This document shows, one piece after another, positions 21,691-34,800 of a stretch of DNA of 64,000 nucleotides. The stretch covers positions 1 to 64,000 of the forward strand of contig CALSFV010000662.1 of assembly GCA_943737045.1 (NCBI GenBank). The letters are read 5' to 3'. Each line of letters opens with the position of its first letter. Positions within the stretch are counted from its first letter, which is position 1. A program made the position numbers and the translations under genes. This DNA is from Parapristionchus giblindavisi. Lineage: Eukaryota > Nematoda > Chromadorea > Rhabditida > Diplogasteridae. The notes below the pieces were generated by a model. That model did not search any database and was not told the origin of the DNA. It saw only the letters and a program-made list of their open reading frames with translations.

Positions 21691-23390
21691 AGATAAGAAT
21701 ACGATACAACTATGACATACGAGGATATTATAATGTAGCACCACCACTGAAATACGAGTATCACTATCTATCTATCTCTTTTCACCCTCATCCCCCTTTG
21801 TGTATCTATTGTATACCGTATCCTTCCTTATTTTCACCTCTTTGTGACACTTTTGTTGTACGTTACATTTGTTCCTTTTCTATTTATTCGCATCTTCTCC
21901 TATCTATCTATCTATATAATGTATCCACTTATTCATTTATTCATGTTCTCTTCTTTCCTTGTATTTCGTTCGTTGGTCCTTCTCGAATACGAGTCTATGG
22001 CTGTTCGCGGCGGGTCCGCTTCCCGCGTTGAGCCCCGCCCTCTGGAGCTAGCTCCTCATCCCCTCCCATCATGATACCTTATTCCTTCTCAGAAGCTCTT
22101 CCCATCAATCCCATCCCCAATCCATTAAATCGCCAACCGAGAATGCTCCGCCTACTGCCAAACAAGTTGACGAGACTTGATCAATCAATCAATCCATTTT
22201 TTGCTCTCCATTGCCATCTCATGAGTCTTCCTGAATGGAGTATTGAGTACTGTACTTCCCCCCTCATCATAATAAGCTAAGCTAAACTGTATCTCGTTGT
22301 TCCTCTCTTAGAGTACATTGAGTTGAATTCATGATTGAAACGTTAGCCACATTGTTGACATTGTGACAACTGTAATAACCCATTTTAGCCCCCTTTTTAC
22401 GTGCATTGGTGTACATGAGAGGCTATGCTCGAGAGGGTAGAGGTCTCCGCTATCCACATATACGCTAATCATATGCATCATTACTACTTGCAATCCAGAT
22501 AAAGGATGTTTCTGTATGTTGTGTGTGGTGACATGTGAGTCAGAATGGACAGAGGAAGAAGGAAGAGAGAGAGGGTGGACAGCCACAGCCTGGCACGCAT
22601 AGAGAAGAGAGACAGATCGATGAGAATGAGAGAGTGAAGAAGAAGAGAGACACTACTCTGTCAGAGACTCTCTTTACTCTTCTCTACCATTTATTTCTCC
22701 CTTTTCTCATTCTATAACGTTTATACCGTATATCTCTTTCTATTTTACATCTTATTCTTATTGTTTTACTTTTCTAAAGTTGCTTATCTTGCAAAAAATG
22801 TTTAACGAATATATAGTCATAAGAATAGAAAAAAGTGTTGATACAGTCATCATTATAATAGATGAATTTGAAATGATTAACCATCTAAAGTGCATAGAGT
22901 AATTGAGGGAAAATGTGCTTTATTCATCTCTTCCTCATAGTACAAACATTCATAGTATTGATCGATTCCTTGACCTTGAACACTCTTCGTCTATTTCATT
23001 TCATTTATACTTTCAAACCTGATTCCATCCTGAGCTCTTCATCTTATATTCATTCATTCATTATCTACATTTCATCTACGTTTATTGTTTCATATATTAA
23101 AGTTTATTAAACCATAAATAATTTTTTTTGAATGATATGGGTTAGCTGAAGTAAGTATGTAGATGGAAGTAACTGACCTAGATCTACCTTTTACTCTTCT
23201 TCTTCTTCATTTCTCATTTCGTAACGTTCCGTTCCATTCTTCATTTGCCATTGCTTACTTTCTCTACTCTTACTATCGTATCGTATACTGTATGTATACG
23301 GTATATGTACATCAATCCTATGAATTTCTACATATTGTATACAAATTGTATTCATTTAAGATCTCATAACCTCTGAATGATCAATCAATA
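21691..23390. other. Intergenic, no gene recognised
   Basis: Pyrimidine-rich sequence at 21770-21960 is probably the 3' UTR of the KH gene. A short GC-richer patch occurs near 22005-22060. Nothing coding is supported between it and the LRR gene. Confidence 0.5.
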
Positions 23391-26300
23391 ATGTATCGAT
23401 TATTAGTGATTCTTTGTTTGATCTCTCCATTATTATCTACTATTTCTCCATCAAGATGTGATTCGGTTGAGAAGAATCTAACTGTTATTCTTAAAGGAAA
23501 AGAAGTCGTACGTTTATTTCTATTATGTGTTACTTCATATCTATCTATTCAATATCAGTGACATCTTTAATCTTATCTTTCCATGTATTCAAATAATATA
23601 CTTTTTTTATAAAAAAATTAAATATGATAGTGTATACATATAGTCTTATCAATATACTCCTTTCAGTCTCCATGTCGATGTTTCCAAGATGTAGGAGATG
23701 ATATATGGATTGGATGTACTGGAAAATCAATGCCTTCTGTATTTGATTCATTACGATCAATAAGTGAAACTCTTGTATCTAAACTTCATGTATGGGATTC
23801 ATTGACTAATGTCATTCCTAGTGATATGCTCGAAAAGGTTAGATCTTATCATATCTAATATTATAATATCTTATCCATTGTAGGTTCGTCCTAAAACTCT
23901 CATCGTAGAGAGAGGAGGACTAAGTTTGATTCGTCCTGGAGTATTTGAGAAAGTATCATATCGATTGAAATCTATATCATTTCGAAAGAATGCACTTAAA
24001 TCTATTGATCCGAAGATCTTCTCAGAATTACAAAGACTACAGAAACTTGATATGAGCAGTAAGTTTTTTAAAATGATTTTCCATGAAGATGTAAATTCTA
24101 GATGATTTAATTTTTACTTTTTTTCCTCCCAAAATATTTACTATATCAGGCCTGTCACGAGAGAATCGACCTAAAGCTCGGAATTGAGAAATATTACAAA
24201 ACAAGTTCTCTCCAGTTTTATTCTTGTTTAGGCATGTCCTACCGACCTTAACTAAGGAACTCTGCTGAGTGCGAATAGTAACTGAATCGATAGAATGTTT
24301 AAATGAATTAATAGAGTAGTGCGGACTCTAAGCCTAAGCTTACCTTAACTAAAGGAAGTCTGCTGAGTGCGAATAGTAACTGAATCGATAGAATGTTTAA
24401 ATGAATCAGTAGAGTAGTGCGGACTCTAAGCCTAAGCTTACCTTAACTAAGGAACTCTGCTGAGTGCGAATAGTAACTGAATCGATAGAATGTTTAAATG
24501 AATTAATAGAGTAGTGCGGACTCTAAGCCTAAGCTTACCTTAACTAAAGGAACTCTGCTGAGTAAAGGATAATGAATTGCTCACGGGCAGGGATGTGCAT
24601 TTTTCGTTTTTTCGATTTCTTTCAATTTTTCGAATTTTTCTCGAAAAACTTTTTCGACGAAAAATTCGAAAAAATCGAAGAAAAAAAATGCTTTTACATA
24701 AAAAGCACAAAATTTCAAAAATTAATAGTTATTAGCGACTTTTTTGAAAAATTTTGAAACAAAAATTACAATTTTTGTTGAGCAAAAATATTTTTTCATG
24801 AAAGCGGATTCAATTAAGAATCACACAGTTGCAATTCTTGCGTTATCATTATATCGATAGTAAAAAAAAATTCTAAAGAGAATAAAACGTGATATGTGCT
24901 CTGCGATTCTCTAAGGGTGTTTCTCCGGCGCTACCGGGCACACTATCCCAAGTATGGCTGTAACAGCGCATAAATAGCCTTCTTGTAAAATAATTCTGAA
25001 CTCTTTCAATGACTATTTTGTCGTGCTTTTAGAACGGATTAAAAACAGTTGGATATAATGTTTTTTTCGAATGAAGGCTATAAAATGATGATAGAACAAT
25101 GAAAATGAAGTTGAGGAAGTTTGTAAAAATCAGCAAAAGAATAATGACAGAAACGGGGGTTGAACCAGGGGGACAGGGCTGCCAGCCTGTCGCGCTACCG
25201 GTTGAGCCGTCGAGGAAGTTGGACACACTACTTTGCATCTCGTAGGGTATTTTGGCGGTGCGCCGTTATCGATCGAAATTATCGATTACTATGAAGCTTT
25301 TGAAAACAGTTAACTGAATCCATACACTAATTAAATAGATCGATAGAGTAGCACGGATCCTAAGCCTAAACAAACCTTAACTAAAGGAACTCTGCTGATT
25401 TTGGATAGTAACTGAATCGATAGACTAATTAAATGTATTAATAAAGTAGTTCGGTGCAAGAAATAAGAAGACAATGTGTTTAAAATTATTACTAAGTCAG
25501 TTTGCAATTGCCCGCAATTTGGCCATCCGTCGGATAACTATCCGACGGACGGCCAAGTTGCGGCCGCAAGTTGGCCATCCGTCCGTTACGGACACCTGGG
25601 GATGAACCATACAAACGCATTAACGTATTTTTTCGTAAACCACTCATTTTGTAGCCCTCGAAAAGTTACATAACATACTTCAGGCTCGTCCGCGCCGAAT
25701 CGACAGGTTTTGAGTTATTTTGCCTAGAGTGTTGCGCTGTTCGGAAGCACTTTCATGATCTCTGGTTTGTTTAGATCGATAGAGCACGAAAAAATAGCGG
25801 GTGTTTCCCTCGCGCATTTTTTTCACAGAAATGAACCTGAACCGAGATATTTGAGTTCAAAGTTGTGTTCCCGGATGACCGACTCGGTGTAGGGAGCCCC
25901 AGAATGATATTTACACAATGACACTTTGGGGAATGGTAGGACATGCCTAGAGGTACCGAAAACTGATGCTAACTCATTTCATGTTTTTCGCCCCATTCCG
26001 AAAAATAGCCATTTTAGGTCGATTCTCTCGTGACAGGCCTGATATTATGGCCCAGAATTTACTGAAAGCTATTCGAAATGGTTTAAGAACAGATTCGAAG
26101 CACTCAAAAAATCAATAACTCTCTGAAATGATTGTTTGATCTATATAAATAATTGATTAACATGTTTACAGGAAACAAGATCAGTAATGTAACTCAGTAT
26201 GATCTATCCACACTCCCCGAATTGATTGAATTGAATCTTGCATTCAATGAAATTGTCTCAATAGAAGATTCATCATTTTCTCGTCTTCCAAATCTCAAAA

Positions 26301-27994
26301 TTCTCATTCTTCGAAGAAATAAGATTACAACTATTACTAAGTGAGAATTAATATTGTACATTTTAAATTTTACAAAATAATAAAATAAAATTTTTCCAAA
26401 CACCGTAATGACAATATGTAATTCAAAGAAAAATATTTTTTAAATGTGAAAATGTTGATAATTTCAGTGGAACCTTCAAAGGTCTTTCAAATATAGAAGA
26501 ATTGGATTTATCAGAAAATGAGATTCGATCGATTGATTGGGAAGCATTCTCTGATATGAAGAAATTACGAGTTCTTAATCTTGGAACGAATAGAATATCT
26601 CATGTACAATTGAGAGGATTGATATCACTTCATAAACTTCTTATTAATAATAATTCTATTCTTACTCTTAAGAACGTTTCACTCAGGTATCCATTCATTG
26701 TATTCAATTATTATATTATCAATGATCTCTAATTCAGAGATCTTCCATCTCTTCAAACTCTCTCCTTCGATCGTAATTCATTGACTTCACTGAAAGAGAA
26801 TGATCTATTCGGTCTATCTACTTCTACTAAACTCATTACTCTCGCATTGGCTGCTAACAATATTAGTGTGGTCAGTATTTCCATAAAAAATAAAGTTAGA
26901 AAATTAATAATAAAATTTATCGGTCGATAGAATGAATGAATAATTGATCTGATTAAGATTTCTCCACGTGCTTTCACTCCAATCTCTTCATCTCTAATAA
27001 CTCTTTCACTTCAAAATAATGAATTGAAGAGTCTATCAACGGATGGACAATCGTGGTTATCACCATTTAGGTAATCAATACTTTGATTGTATACTGTAAC
27101 TATATCGATTGATATTATAGAAAGCTCCAGAAGGTTCTTCTATCGGGTAATTCGATTACAATTCTCAAGGATGGTGAACTCCCTGAATCATTGGAGACAC
27201 TGGCTCTTGATAACAATAAACTACAAAAGGTACTGTAATGAATGAATAAATCAATAAATGAATATATTGATTAAGATGGATGTAAATGCACTATCATCAG
27301 TTCGTCTTACTCATTTATATCTCAATGATAATCATCTTCATCATCTTCCTCATGGAACATTTAATACTCTTACTAACGATACTCTACAAGTCATTGATAT
27401 CAGTTGTAAGTGTCCCATCTTCACTCCACTCCCCATGTCCCCTTTCTACTCCGCTCCCCCTTTTCAGCTAATGACTGGCAATGTTTATGTGGAGAGGAAT
27501 GGTTGGGTGATTGGTTAGCTTCTAATTCTGATAAGAATATTGGAGCATCTAGTACGAATGATTGTCTTAGCTCCAAGTCTTGTTCTACTCCTAAAGAGGA
27601 TGAGGTATGTCCCATATTCGCTCCGATGTCCCCTTTCTACTCCGATCCTCCTTTTAGGTTCATTCAACATGGGTGACAGCAGTGGCAGGAGTCTTAGCTG
27701 CAGTATCTCTAGTCATACTCTTAATCATTGCTTGGTTATTCATTGAAGAAGGCAAATCAATCCGATCACTTCCACCACATAAACAACATAAGGTATTATT
27801 ATATTTTTATTATATTAAAAATATTTTTGTGTAGCTATTTAAATATTGGAAATAATAGTATTTAATCTGCAAATATTCAGGGACTTGGAATTAACTCAGA
27901 TCGATTGCGATTGATTAATGATAGAGAGAAATCAGAAGTAATCGATAGTTCACAAAGAAAAGGACGAAAAGTTCGATTTGATGGAGAAGATTAA
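23391..27994 (+). CDS. Leucine-rich-repeat single-pass membrane protein
   Basis: ATG at 23391 starts a hydrophobic signal sequence (MYRLLVILCLISPLLSTIS). A cysteine-capped N-flank follows (SPCRCFQDVGDDIWIGC), then about ten LRRs of the type LPELIELNLAFNEI, LSNIEELDLSENEI and MKKLRVLNLGTNRI, an LRRCT-like cap (DWQCLCGEEWLGDWL with downstream cysteines), one membrane helix (TAVAGVLAAVSLVILLIIAW) and a short basic tail ending at TAA 27992-27994. Exons are split by short introns except one of 2.1 kb (24062-26170), which holds a transposon. Such proteins are usually cell-surface adhesion or receptor molecules. The specific orthologue was not recognised. Confidence 0.85.
24240..24565. repeat. Tandem repeat, unit about 97 bp, more than 3 copies
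   Basis: The unit starts ACCTTAACTAAGGAACTCTG and contains GAATCGATAGAATG and GTGCGGACTCTAAGC. A diverged extra copy lies at about 25300-25450, on the other side of the transposon interior. Confidence 0.9.
25137..25215 (-). other. tRNA-derived sequence (pseudo-tRNA or SINE head)
   Basis: On the minus strand GGCTCAACCGGTAGCGC resembles an A box and D arm, ACAGGCTGGCAGCCCTGT an anticodon arm, and GGTTCAACCCC a B box. The T stem has mismatches and the acceptor stem does not pair, so a functional tRNA is unlikely. Confidence 0.5.
25509..25561. repeat. Short palindrome (GGCCATCCGTCGGA hairpin)
   Basis: GCAATTTGGCCATCCGTCGGA and the inverted TCCGACGGACGGCCAAGTTGC pair with a very short loop. A further half copy (AAGTTGGCCATCCGTC) follows directly. 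Confidence 0.75.
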
Positions 27995-28469
27995 TCGATA
28001 TTGTTATATTTTATTGATTGTACATTATTGATTGTTATCTCAGATATCATTCTATTACCTCTCATTCATTCTTTTATTATATGTATCGAATACCAACCAA
28101 ATCTACTAGATGCAATACCTTTTTTTCTTTCCCGCCCTCTCTACCTCTCCCTTTAACTCCCTCCCTCTCCCCTTCCCTTTTCCTCTTTCCTCTCCATATT
28201 CCATCATTTTGTTCATATTTAGATATCGTGTGAGCATTGTCTTAACTGGTTATAATCATCCCTTTGATCATCTTCAATCTATTATTCTCTAAATGGACAA
28301 CGGGTTCAACTCATCTTATACTATACGTTTTATTATTTTTATTATTTTTTATTTTCAATTTAAAATTGAATAAAACATGTCTGGTTTCAATTAATTAAAC
28401 TTCAAAAGCATTGTAGCCTGCCTAGCAAGTCAAGTTGAGGTTATATAACTTATCTGATGCCTTCCACAT

Positions 28470-28686
28470 CATAAACATAAGTGAAAAAAATATGAAAAAA
28501 TTCAGAACGAATTATACAGTGATCTGAAACGCGTGATCTGGAAACTTCCTAGTTTCATATGCTTCGGCCGTGCACGATCTGTACATATCGGAACGATTTA
28601 TTGCAACCGTTGTTAAAAAAAAACATCGAAACGTTTCAAATAATTCGTTCTGATTTTTTTTATAGTTTTTTTCACTTATGTTTATG
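28470..28686. mobile_element. Foldback/MITE-like inverted repeat
   Basis: CATAAACATAAGTGAAAAAA...CAGAACGAATTAT at the left is matched inverted by ATAATTCGTTCTGA...TTTCACTTATGTTTATG at the right, arms about 46 bp. It is intergenic, between the LRR gene and the myosin light chain gene. Confidence 0.65.
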
Positions 28687-29397
28687 TTTTTTTTTTGTGA
28701 CTTTACATTGTCTAGTTAGTATAAGATTAAATGATATAGTTTATATATCATATAGAAGATAAATTTTTGAATGGCAGTCTCCCGTTAATTGCAGCGTTTT
28801 GGTTAATACAAAAATGTGTTTGGATTTTTTCGAATAGTTTGATGTTTTTTTTTCAGAAAAAAATTTGTAAACTTTAGCTATTAGTTTCATGCGCAACATT
28901 TCGTGTCGACTCTTGCAAAAAAATCTGCAGACACTGTACATAAATAAATACTTATTTAGATGATTAAGTTGTGTATGTACTTTTTTGATTATGAACATTC
29001 TTTAACATTACCAATACATGAATGTCTATAAAAGTATATTTTGTCTAACATATTGTATAGAGAGACAATAACTTTACTTGAAAGAGTTTGATCATGTTCT
29101 ATCATTGGATCAATGTGGAAACGATTATGAAATGGACAACACATTTATGGCAGTTCTTCTCTTTCCAAATTGGAAAACAATCGAGTTGAATTCAATCAAT
29201 AAACACGATTCTAGAGGATTACTGTAGATCTATCTTACTGTAATGTTGACTGAGGAATAACCGAGAGAGATTTATACACAATAAAGACAAAGAGAGATGT
29301 CAAAGAGAGAAAGAGGGTAGGAAGGGATACGGTAATGAAGAAGAGATATTGATCGATTGGATAAATGTATTGATTGAATTTGATCGTAAATAAAAAT
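28687..29397. other. Intergenic, no gene recognised
   Basis: AT-rich with homopolymer runs. The 3' UTR of the minus-strand myosin light chain gene probably occupies the last 100-200 bp. Confidence 0.4.
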
Positions 29398-30695
29398 TTA
29401 TTCATCAGGGAAAGGTCCAGCCATAACCTTCTTGATGAAAGCTGAAATATAATGTATGAATTATCGATTGATTGGAGAAATATTGATTAGTATTACCTTC
29501 ATAGTTGACAAGACCCTCAGCATCTTCAACTCCCTTAAGAATCTCATCAGCTTCATCAGCACTGAGTCTCTCTCCAAGAGCAAGAAGAATGTGCCTATAA
29601 TCAATCAATCAATTAATTAATCAATTAATCAATCAATCAATCGATATATTAATTACTAATTGATCTACCTGAGTTCAGCAGCAAGAATCTTTCCAACCTC
29701 GTCCTTGTCGAAGACCTTGAGTCCCTCCATGAAGTCAGCGAAAGTTCCAACATCCTACAAATATATCGATTGATTTCGTTCAATTATTGATTGATTTAAT
29801 GAAATTATCGATTGATCTCAATGTTGAATGATTGGATTGAATGTAATGTATATCGATTGATGTGAGATGAGAGGGAGGAGATCTCGCCTTCTCTTTCTAT
29901 CTCTACATTACACTAAAGGATAAGAAGAAGAAGAGGGAGAGGTTGAAGAGTGGCATCAAGATTGAAGAAGAAAACTAGCAGAAGAAGAAGAAGAAGAAGA
30001 AGAAGAAGAAGAAGAAGAGTAGAAGAAAGATAATATCGAGATAGATATATTCATATATTGATCTATTGATTGATCAGATATTATAAATAAAACAAGAATT
30101 CTCAATAATAATTTAAGAGATAAGAAAAAGTGAATAACAATATGAGATAATAGACTATATTCAAAGGAATGAATAGATATATTCAATAGATAATCAATGA
30201 AATAAACAAAAAAAGAATAATAAATGAAGAAATATATGAACCTTCTCCTTAGAGAGCTGCTCATAGATGGGAAGCCACTCCTCAAAAGTGATTCTCTTCT
30301 CTCCCTTTCTCTTGAACTCTTGTCCAGAGGCCTGCAAATACCGTATTCCTCATTTGCCGTACTTCTATCTATCAAGACTATCCTTTATCCATACTCTACC
30401 ATATACCCTATGATCTACCGTACTCTATACCATACCTTTGTGACCATAGCCTGAGTAGGCTTCAATCCAGCTGCACGGACAACATCTCCGATTTGAGTTC
30501 CATCGATCTTTCCATCGAGTTCTTCATCATAAAGATTGAAGATCTCCTTGAGCTGATCTACAATGATAGATAAATAATACAGTTAATGATGACTTAATAG
30601 GACTTAGAGTGATAAGTCATGCACTTAGAGGGACTTAGTGTGATAAGTGATAACGTTGATGGATGTACTTAGAGGGACTTACCCTGAGACGGCAT
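29398..30695 (-). CDS. mlc-3: Myosin essential light chain, MLC-3 type
   Basis: Six exons (30683-30695, 30436-30557, 30242-30331, 29669-29754, 29497-29594, 29398-29441) join in frame to about 150 residues. The product begins [20 protein letters not shown] and ends [14 protein letters not shown]. It has degenerate EF-hand pairs typical of essential light chains ([53 protein letters not shown]). The length is normal for the family. The protein would bind the IQ motif of muscle myosin heavy chain. The intron at 29755-30241 is enlarged by AGA/GAA repeats (29980-30020). The sequence is close to the C. elegans MLC-3 pattern, hence the symbol. Confidence 0.92.
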
Positions 30696-30699
30696 GGTT

Positions 30700-31803
30700 G
30701 GTAGCTGAGGATAGTTGAGAAGTGGATAGAAGGAGGGACTGAAGAGATGAGAAGTAGGGGAGGGGAGGGGGAGTGAGTGTAAGGATGGAAGAGAGTGGGG
30801 GATACGCCCACGATGATAGATAGAATGAAGATGATGAAGAGATTCAGAGATATATAGACTATTGAGAGATAGGAGAGATTGAATATAGTAGATGAAGAGA
30901 TATAGAGATATGATAGACACTGTATGGATGTATTCAATTGTTTGCTAATACTCAAAGAATGTCATCCAGAATGAAGGAGATGAAGAAAAGACGTAGTCAA
31001 GCACATTTAGACAACTACTTGTTAATACTATCAGTATGATTGAAAAAGATCAAAGATCAGCTTCAAAGGTAGCCATATTATAGAATATTAAAAGAGTATA
31101 TAATAAGTATAAAGTTAAATCCTTCCACCCTCGTTTCTTTCATTCTTCTTCAGTGTAAAGTGTAGTGAGAGATGGGACACGGAAGATATTTCTGAGAAGA
31201 GAAATCTACTTCAGTCTCAGTCTATCTATTATATCATTCCATTCTTATTTAATATTTCTACTTGTAATCGATCATAAATCAATACTAATACTAATATCTA
31301 ATCAATAACTATTTTAAATTTTCTGTGTGATTTAGTACAAACTCCAAATTCTTCAGTAACTACCGTAACCTTATTCCTTTCTTTAAGCAACCCTAACTAA
31401 TAGATACTTCAAGGTTTTGGAATTGATTTTTTGGTTGACAATGTAATATTGATAAATGGTCGGAAGTGAGAGTGATTCTGTGTATAGAGTGTAGACAGAA
31501 TAGACAGCTGTTGAAAAAGGGTGAATGAATAGCTAAACCAATACTTTTATCAACTACTAAATCATATGAAATAACAATTAGTAACAAACAACAGTGATAG
31601 ATGAACAAATAACAATAATCAAATAAAGCGAACCTATTTCAACATTCTAACAAACAAATTATATTAACCTGTAACATTTGAAGAGAACATTAACCCAATC
31701 TATAGAGAGAATAATTGAGAACTAGAAAAGGAATCAAAGATTAGAGTGACAGATATTACAAAAAAAGGTTTAACAGGTTCTTAAATTCAGTTTATTAGAT
31801 ATA
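30700..31803. other. Intergenic between mlc-3 and rpc-2, no gene recognised
   Basis: Purine-rich sequence near 30720-30790 lies just upstream of the mlc-3 start and may belong to its promoter or 5' leader. Nothing else is supported. Confidence 0.4.
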
Positions 31804-34800
31804 TTAGACAGAACTCTTAGCTAATTCAAGTCGCGGAACAATATTCATCGATTGTAATTCCTAAATGAATAATATTACTATAGGATATTGTATTGATCCA
31901 AGTCTTACCTGGAATAAGAGTTTGCATGCATACGGTATATTGATTGATGCTAGATTCTTTGATGATCGACAATGCTGACACCATCCTTTGTATCCAAGTA
32001 GACCACAATCAGCACATACTTGCACCTGAGAGGATTACGGTATATTTATAATCAATCAATACATCGATGTCATTAAAAGTAGAGAATAGATATATTTAAT
32101 ATATTTAAAATGAATAAACTAACATTGAATTCATCAGATGATACAAGTAATCGTTCCATAAGTAGCATACTAGTACCATATGCAATGAGACAATCTCTTT
32201 CCATTTCACCTAATCTTAATCCTCCTTCTCTACTTCTTCCTTCTGTTGGTTGACGTGTCAATGCTGCTCTAAACATATCATCCATTCACTCTATCCATCT
32301 CATCTCATCTACTCTACTCTACTCTATCTATTCATTCACTCACCTAGGCCCTCTAGCACGAGCATGCATCTTATCCAATACCATATGCTTCAGTTTCTGA
32401 TAATAGATTGGACCAAAGTAGATATAAGCTGATAATTGTTGACCAGTGATTCCAGATGTTAACATATCCTTCAATCAACGTATTAGGGATCAAAGATCAA
32501 AGATCACATTCATAATACCTTTCCCATGTAGTTGTAACCACGCGATGCTAATTCTTCACATACATCCTTCACCTTAAATAAATAAGATAGAAAAACTGAA
32601 TATTAATTTACATATTTTTTTATAATTTTCGAGAACTGACTATAGTATAAATGATATAATAAGTATGTAAATGTATAATATATAATATATACTTGATCTC
32701 CTCCAAAAGCAGTTCCATAATGGAATCGTCCATTCATTACTCCATTCTTAGCTGATAACAATTCCATCAACTTTCCTACTGTCATACGAGATGGATATCC
32801 ATGAGGATTCATAATCATATCTACAATCAATCAATCAATAATATTCATCATACTGTATATATATATCTATTGATTGATCATACCAGGTACCATTCCAATA
32901 TCATTGAATGGCATATCTTCTTGAGAAGCAATCAATCCACATACTCCTTTCTGTCCATGTCTAGATGAGAACTTATCTCCCAATTCTGGTCGTCTACAAG
33001 TTGATCATATATCATATCAATTGATGAATAAAAGAATGAATATACCTTGTTTGTCTAAGAAGAACCTTGACAACATGAGCATCTTCTTCATTATAAGTCA
33101 ATAATACTCTTTCAGCATATGAAGGAATAGGATTCTTATATGATTGAGATACATCCTTGTATTGAACTGAACTTGTATCCGATGCTGTAATCACAGATTA
33201 ATCGATAATCAAGGTATACCGTATACTTACCATCTCCACCTGTTACAACAGGCATATGTTTATTGATTAGTGTCTGCTTAGAATGAATACGAGCTCCAGT
33301 AAAGACAATTCCTTCCTAATAATAGAAGACTATCGATCAATACTTCATAATTACAGTATACCTGATCGAGTACAGCATGCTTCCAGATAGGTTTCATCGT
33401 CTTAGGATCCAAACTAGGTCCCATCAATCGATCGAATGTCTGATTGGGATACTTTCGAGCTGTTCCCTTCATGTGCTTGTATACCAGACATCTACCGTAT
33501 CCTGGAAGTACAATAGAATGATGAATATACTACCGTATGCTACTATTACAGTACCTCTATCGAGAGAAGCCTTATTAAGAACAAGAGCATCTTCAATATC
33601 ATATCCTGAATACGACATGACAGCAATGATTCCATTCTGACCAGCTGGTAACTTCTCGAAGTTACACAGTTCTATTGTCTATAATGATGAATATATGAAT
33701 AATGATGAGAGTGTATAGACTGACTCTTGATTTGACCATTGGACGTTGAGGATAACATAGAAGATACATAATAGAATCAATTCTCAATTGTTGATTGTAT
33801 GCTATTGATCCCATTGCTTGTTTACCCATAGCACATTGATAGGTATTACGAGGTGACTCAATATATTATTGATTAGTTGATAGAATAGATCAATCAATCA
33901 ATACCTGATTATGATGAGGATATGGAATAAGACCAGCACATACTCCCAATAGAGTAAATGGTTCAATCTATATAATCAATATATGATGGAATGAATAGAT
34001 AGATAGATAGATACCTCAAGATGAGTAGTATCATTATTAACATCCTTCTCATAAACAGCAATGAATGCATCATTCAATTCATTCACATCAAGATATTCAA
34101 CTACTCCCAAATCAACTAAATCTTCAAATACTAATTCACCCTTCTTCATTTGCTGAAATAATAAAATAAGTGAAAGATTAACATATACCTATTATATAAT
34201 ACCTGAATGATATCATTATTAATCAATGGTTTTCCATTCTCAACAATAAGATATGGTCTACATAATCGACCTCCATCACATGATACATATACTGATCTTT
34301 GAAGTTGAGATGTTGCTATTGATACAAACTCTGATAATAATCCACTCCTACAATATAATAGTCTAATCAAGACAAAGAGAAGATATGTACTATACCTTCT
34401 AACAGATCTAACAGATCTCACTACTCTTTTGTAATCAAGGGTTGTTCCTATGAGAAGACCATTCACAAATACAAGATATTGATTACTGTAGAGAATTAAA
34501 GTATTGATTAGTAAATGAGGAAATATGAATGACATACGGAGTATGAATACGAGAGAAATGAACAGTACGAATATCATGAACTCCTGAATTGAAAAGAAGA
34601 CGAAGAACTGGCTGGAAGAGGAATGAATAGAGGAATGAAATAAATAGAATAATGAATAGAGTAATAATCAACTTTGCTACCATACGTGGGCACCACTGCC
34701 GCTAGCGGCAAAACACCCCCGATTTTTGGCACCCGACCCCCCCCCCCCCCCCGATTTTCCAAAAAAAAATCACTCAAAGTGACGTATAGATGTTCCATTT

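Larger units (their letters stand above)
24151..26042. mobile_element. TIR transposon in intron of the LRR gene
   Basis: Ends are perfect inverted repeats of about 30 bp (TCAGGCCTGTCACGAGAGAA then TCGACCTAAA), flanked by TA on both sides, suggesting a TA target duplication as in Tc1/mariner-type elements. The interior has a tandem repeat, a tRNA-like segment and a short perfect hairpin, but no transposase, so it is non-autonomous. Confidence 0.85.

Noticed and set aside
25137..25215. Functional tRNA gene on the minus strand
   Set aside because: A-box and B-box words are present, but the acceptor stem does not pair and the T stem has mismatches, so only a tRNA-derived relic is supported.
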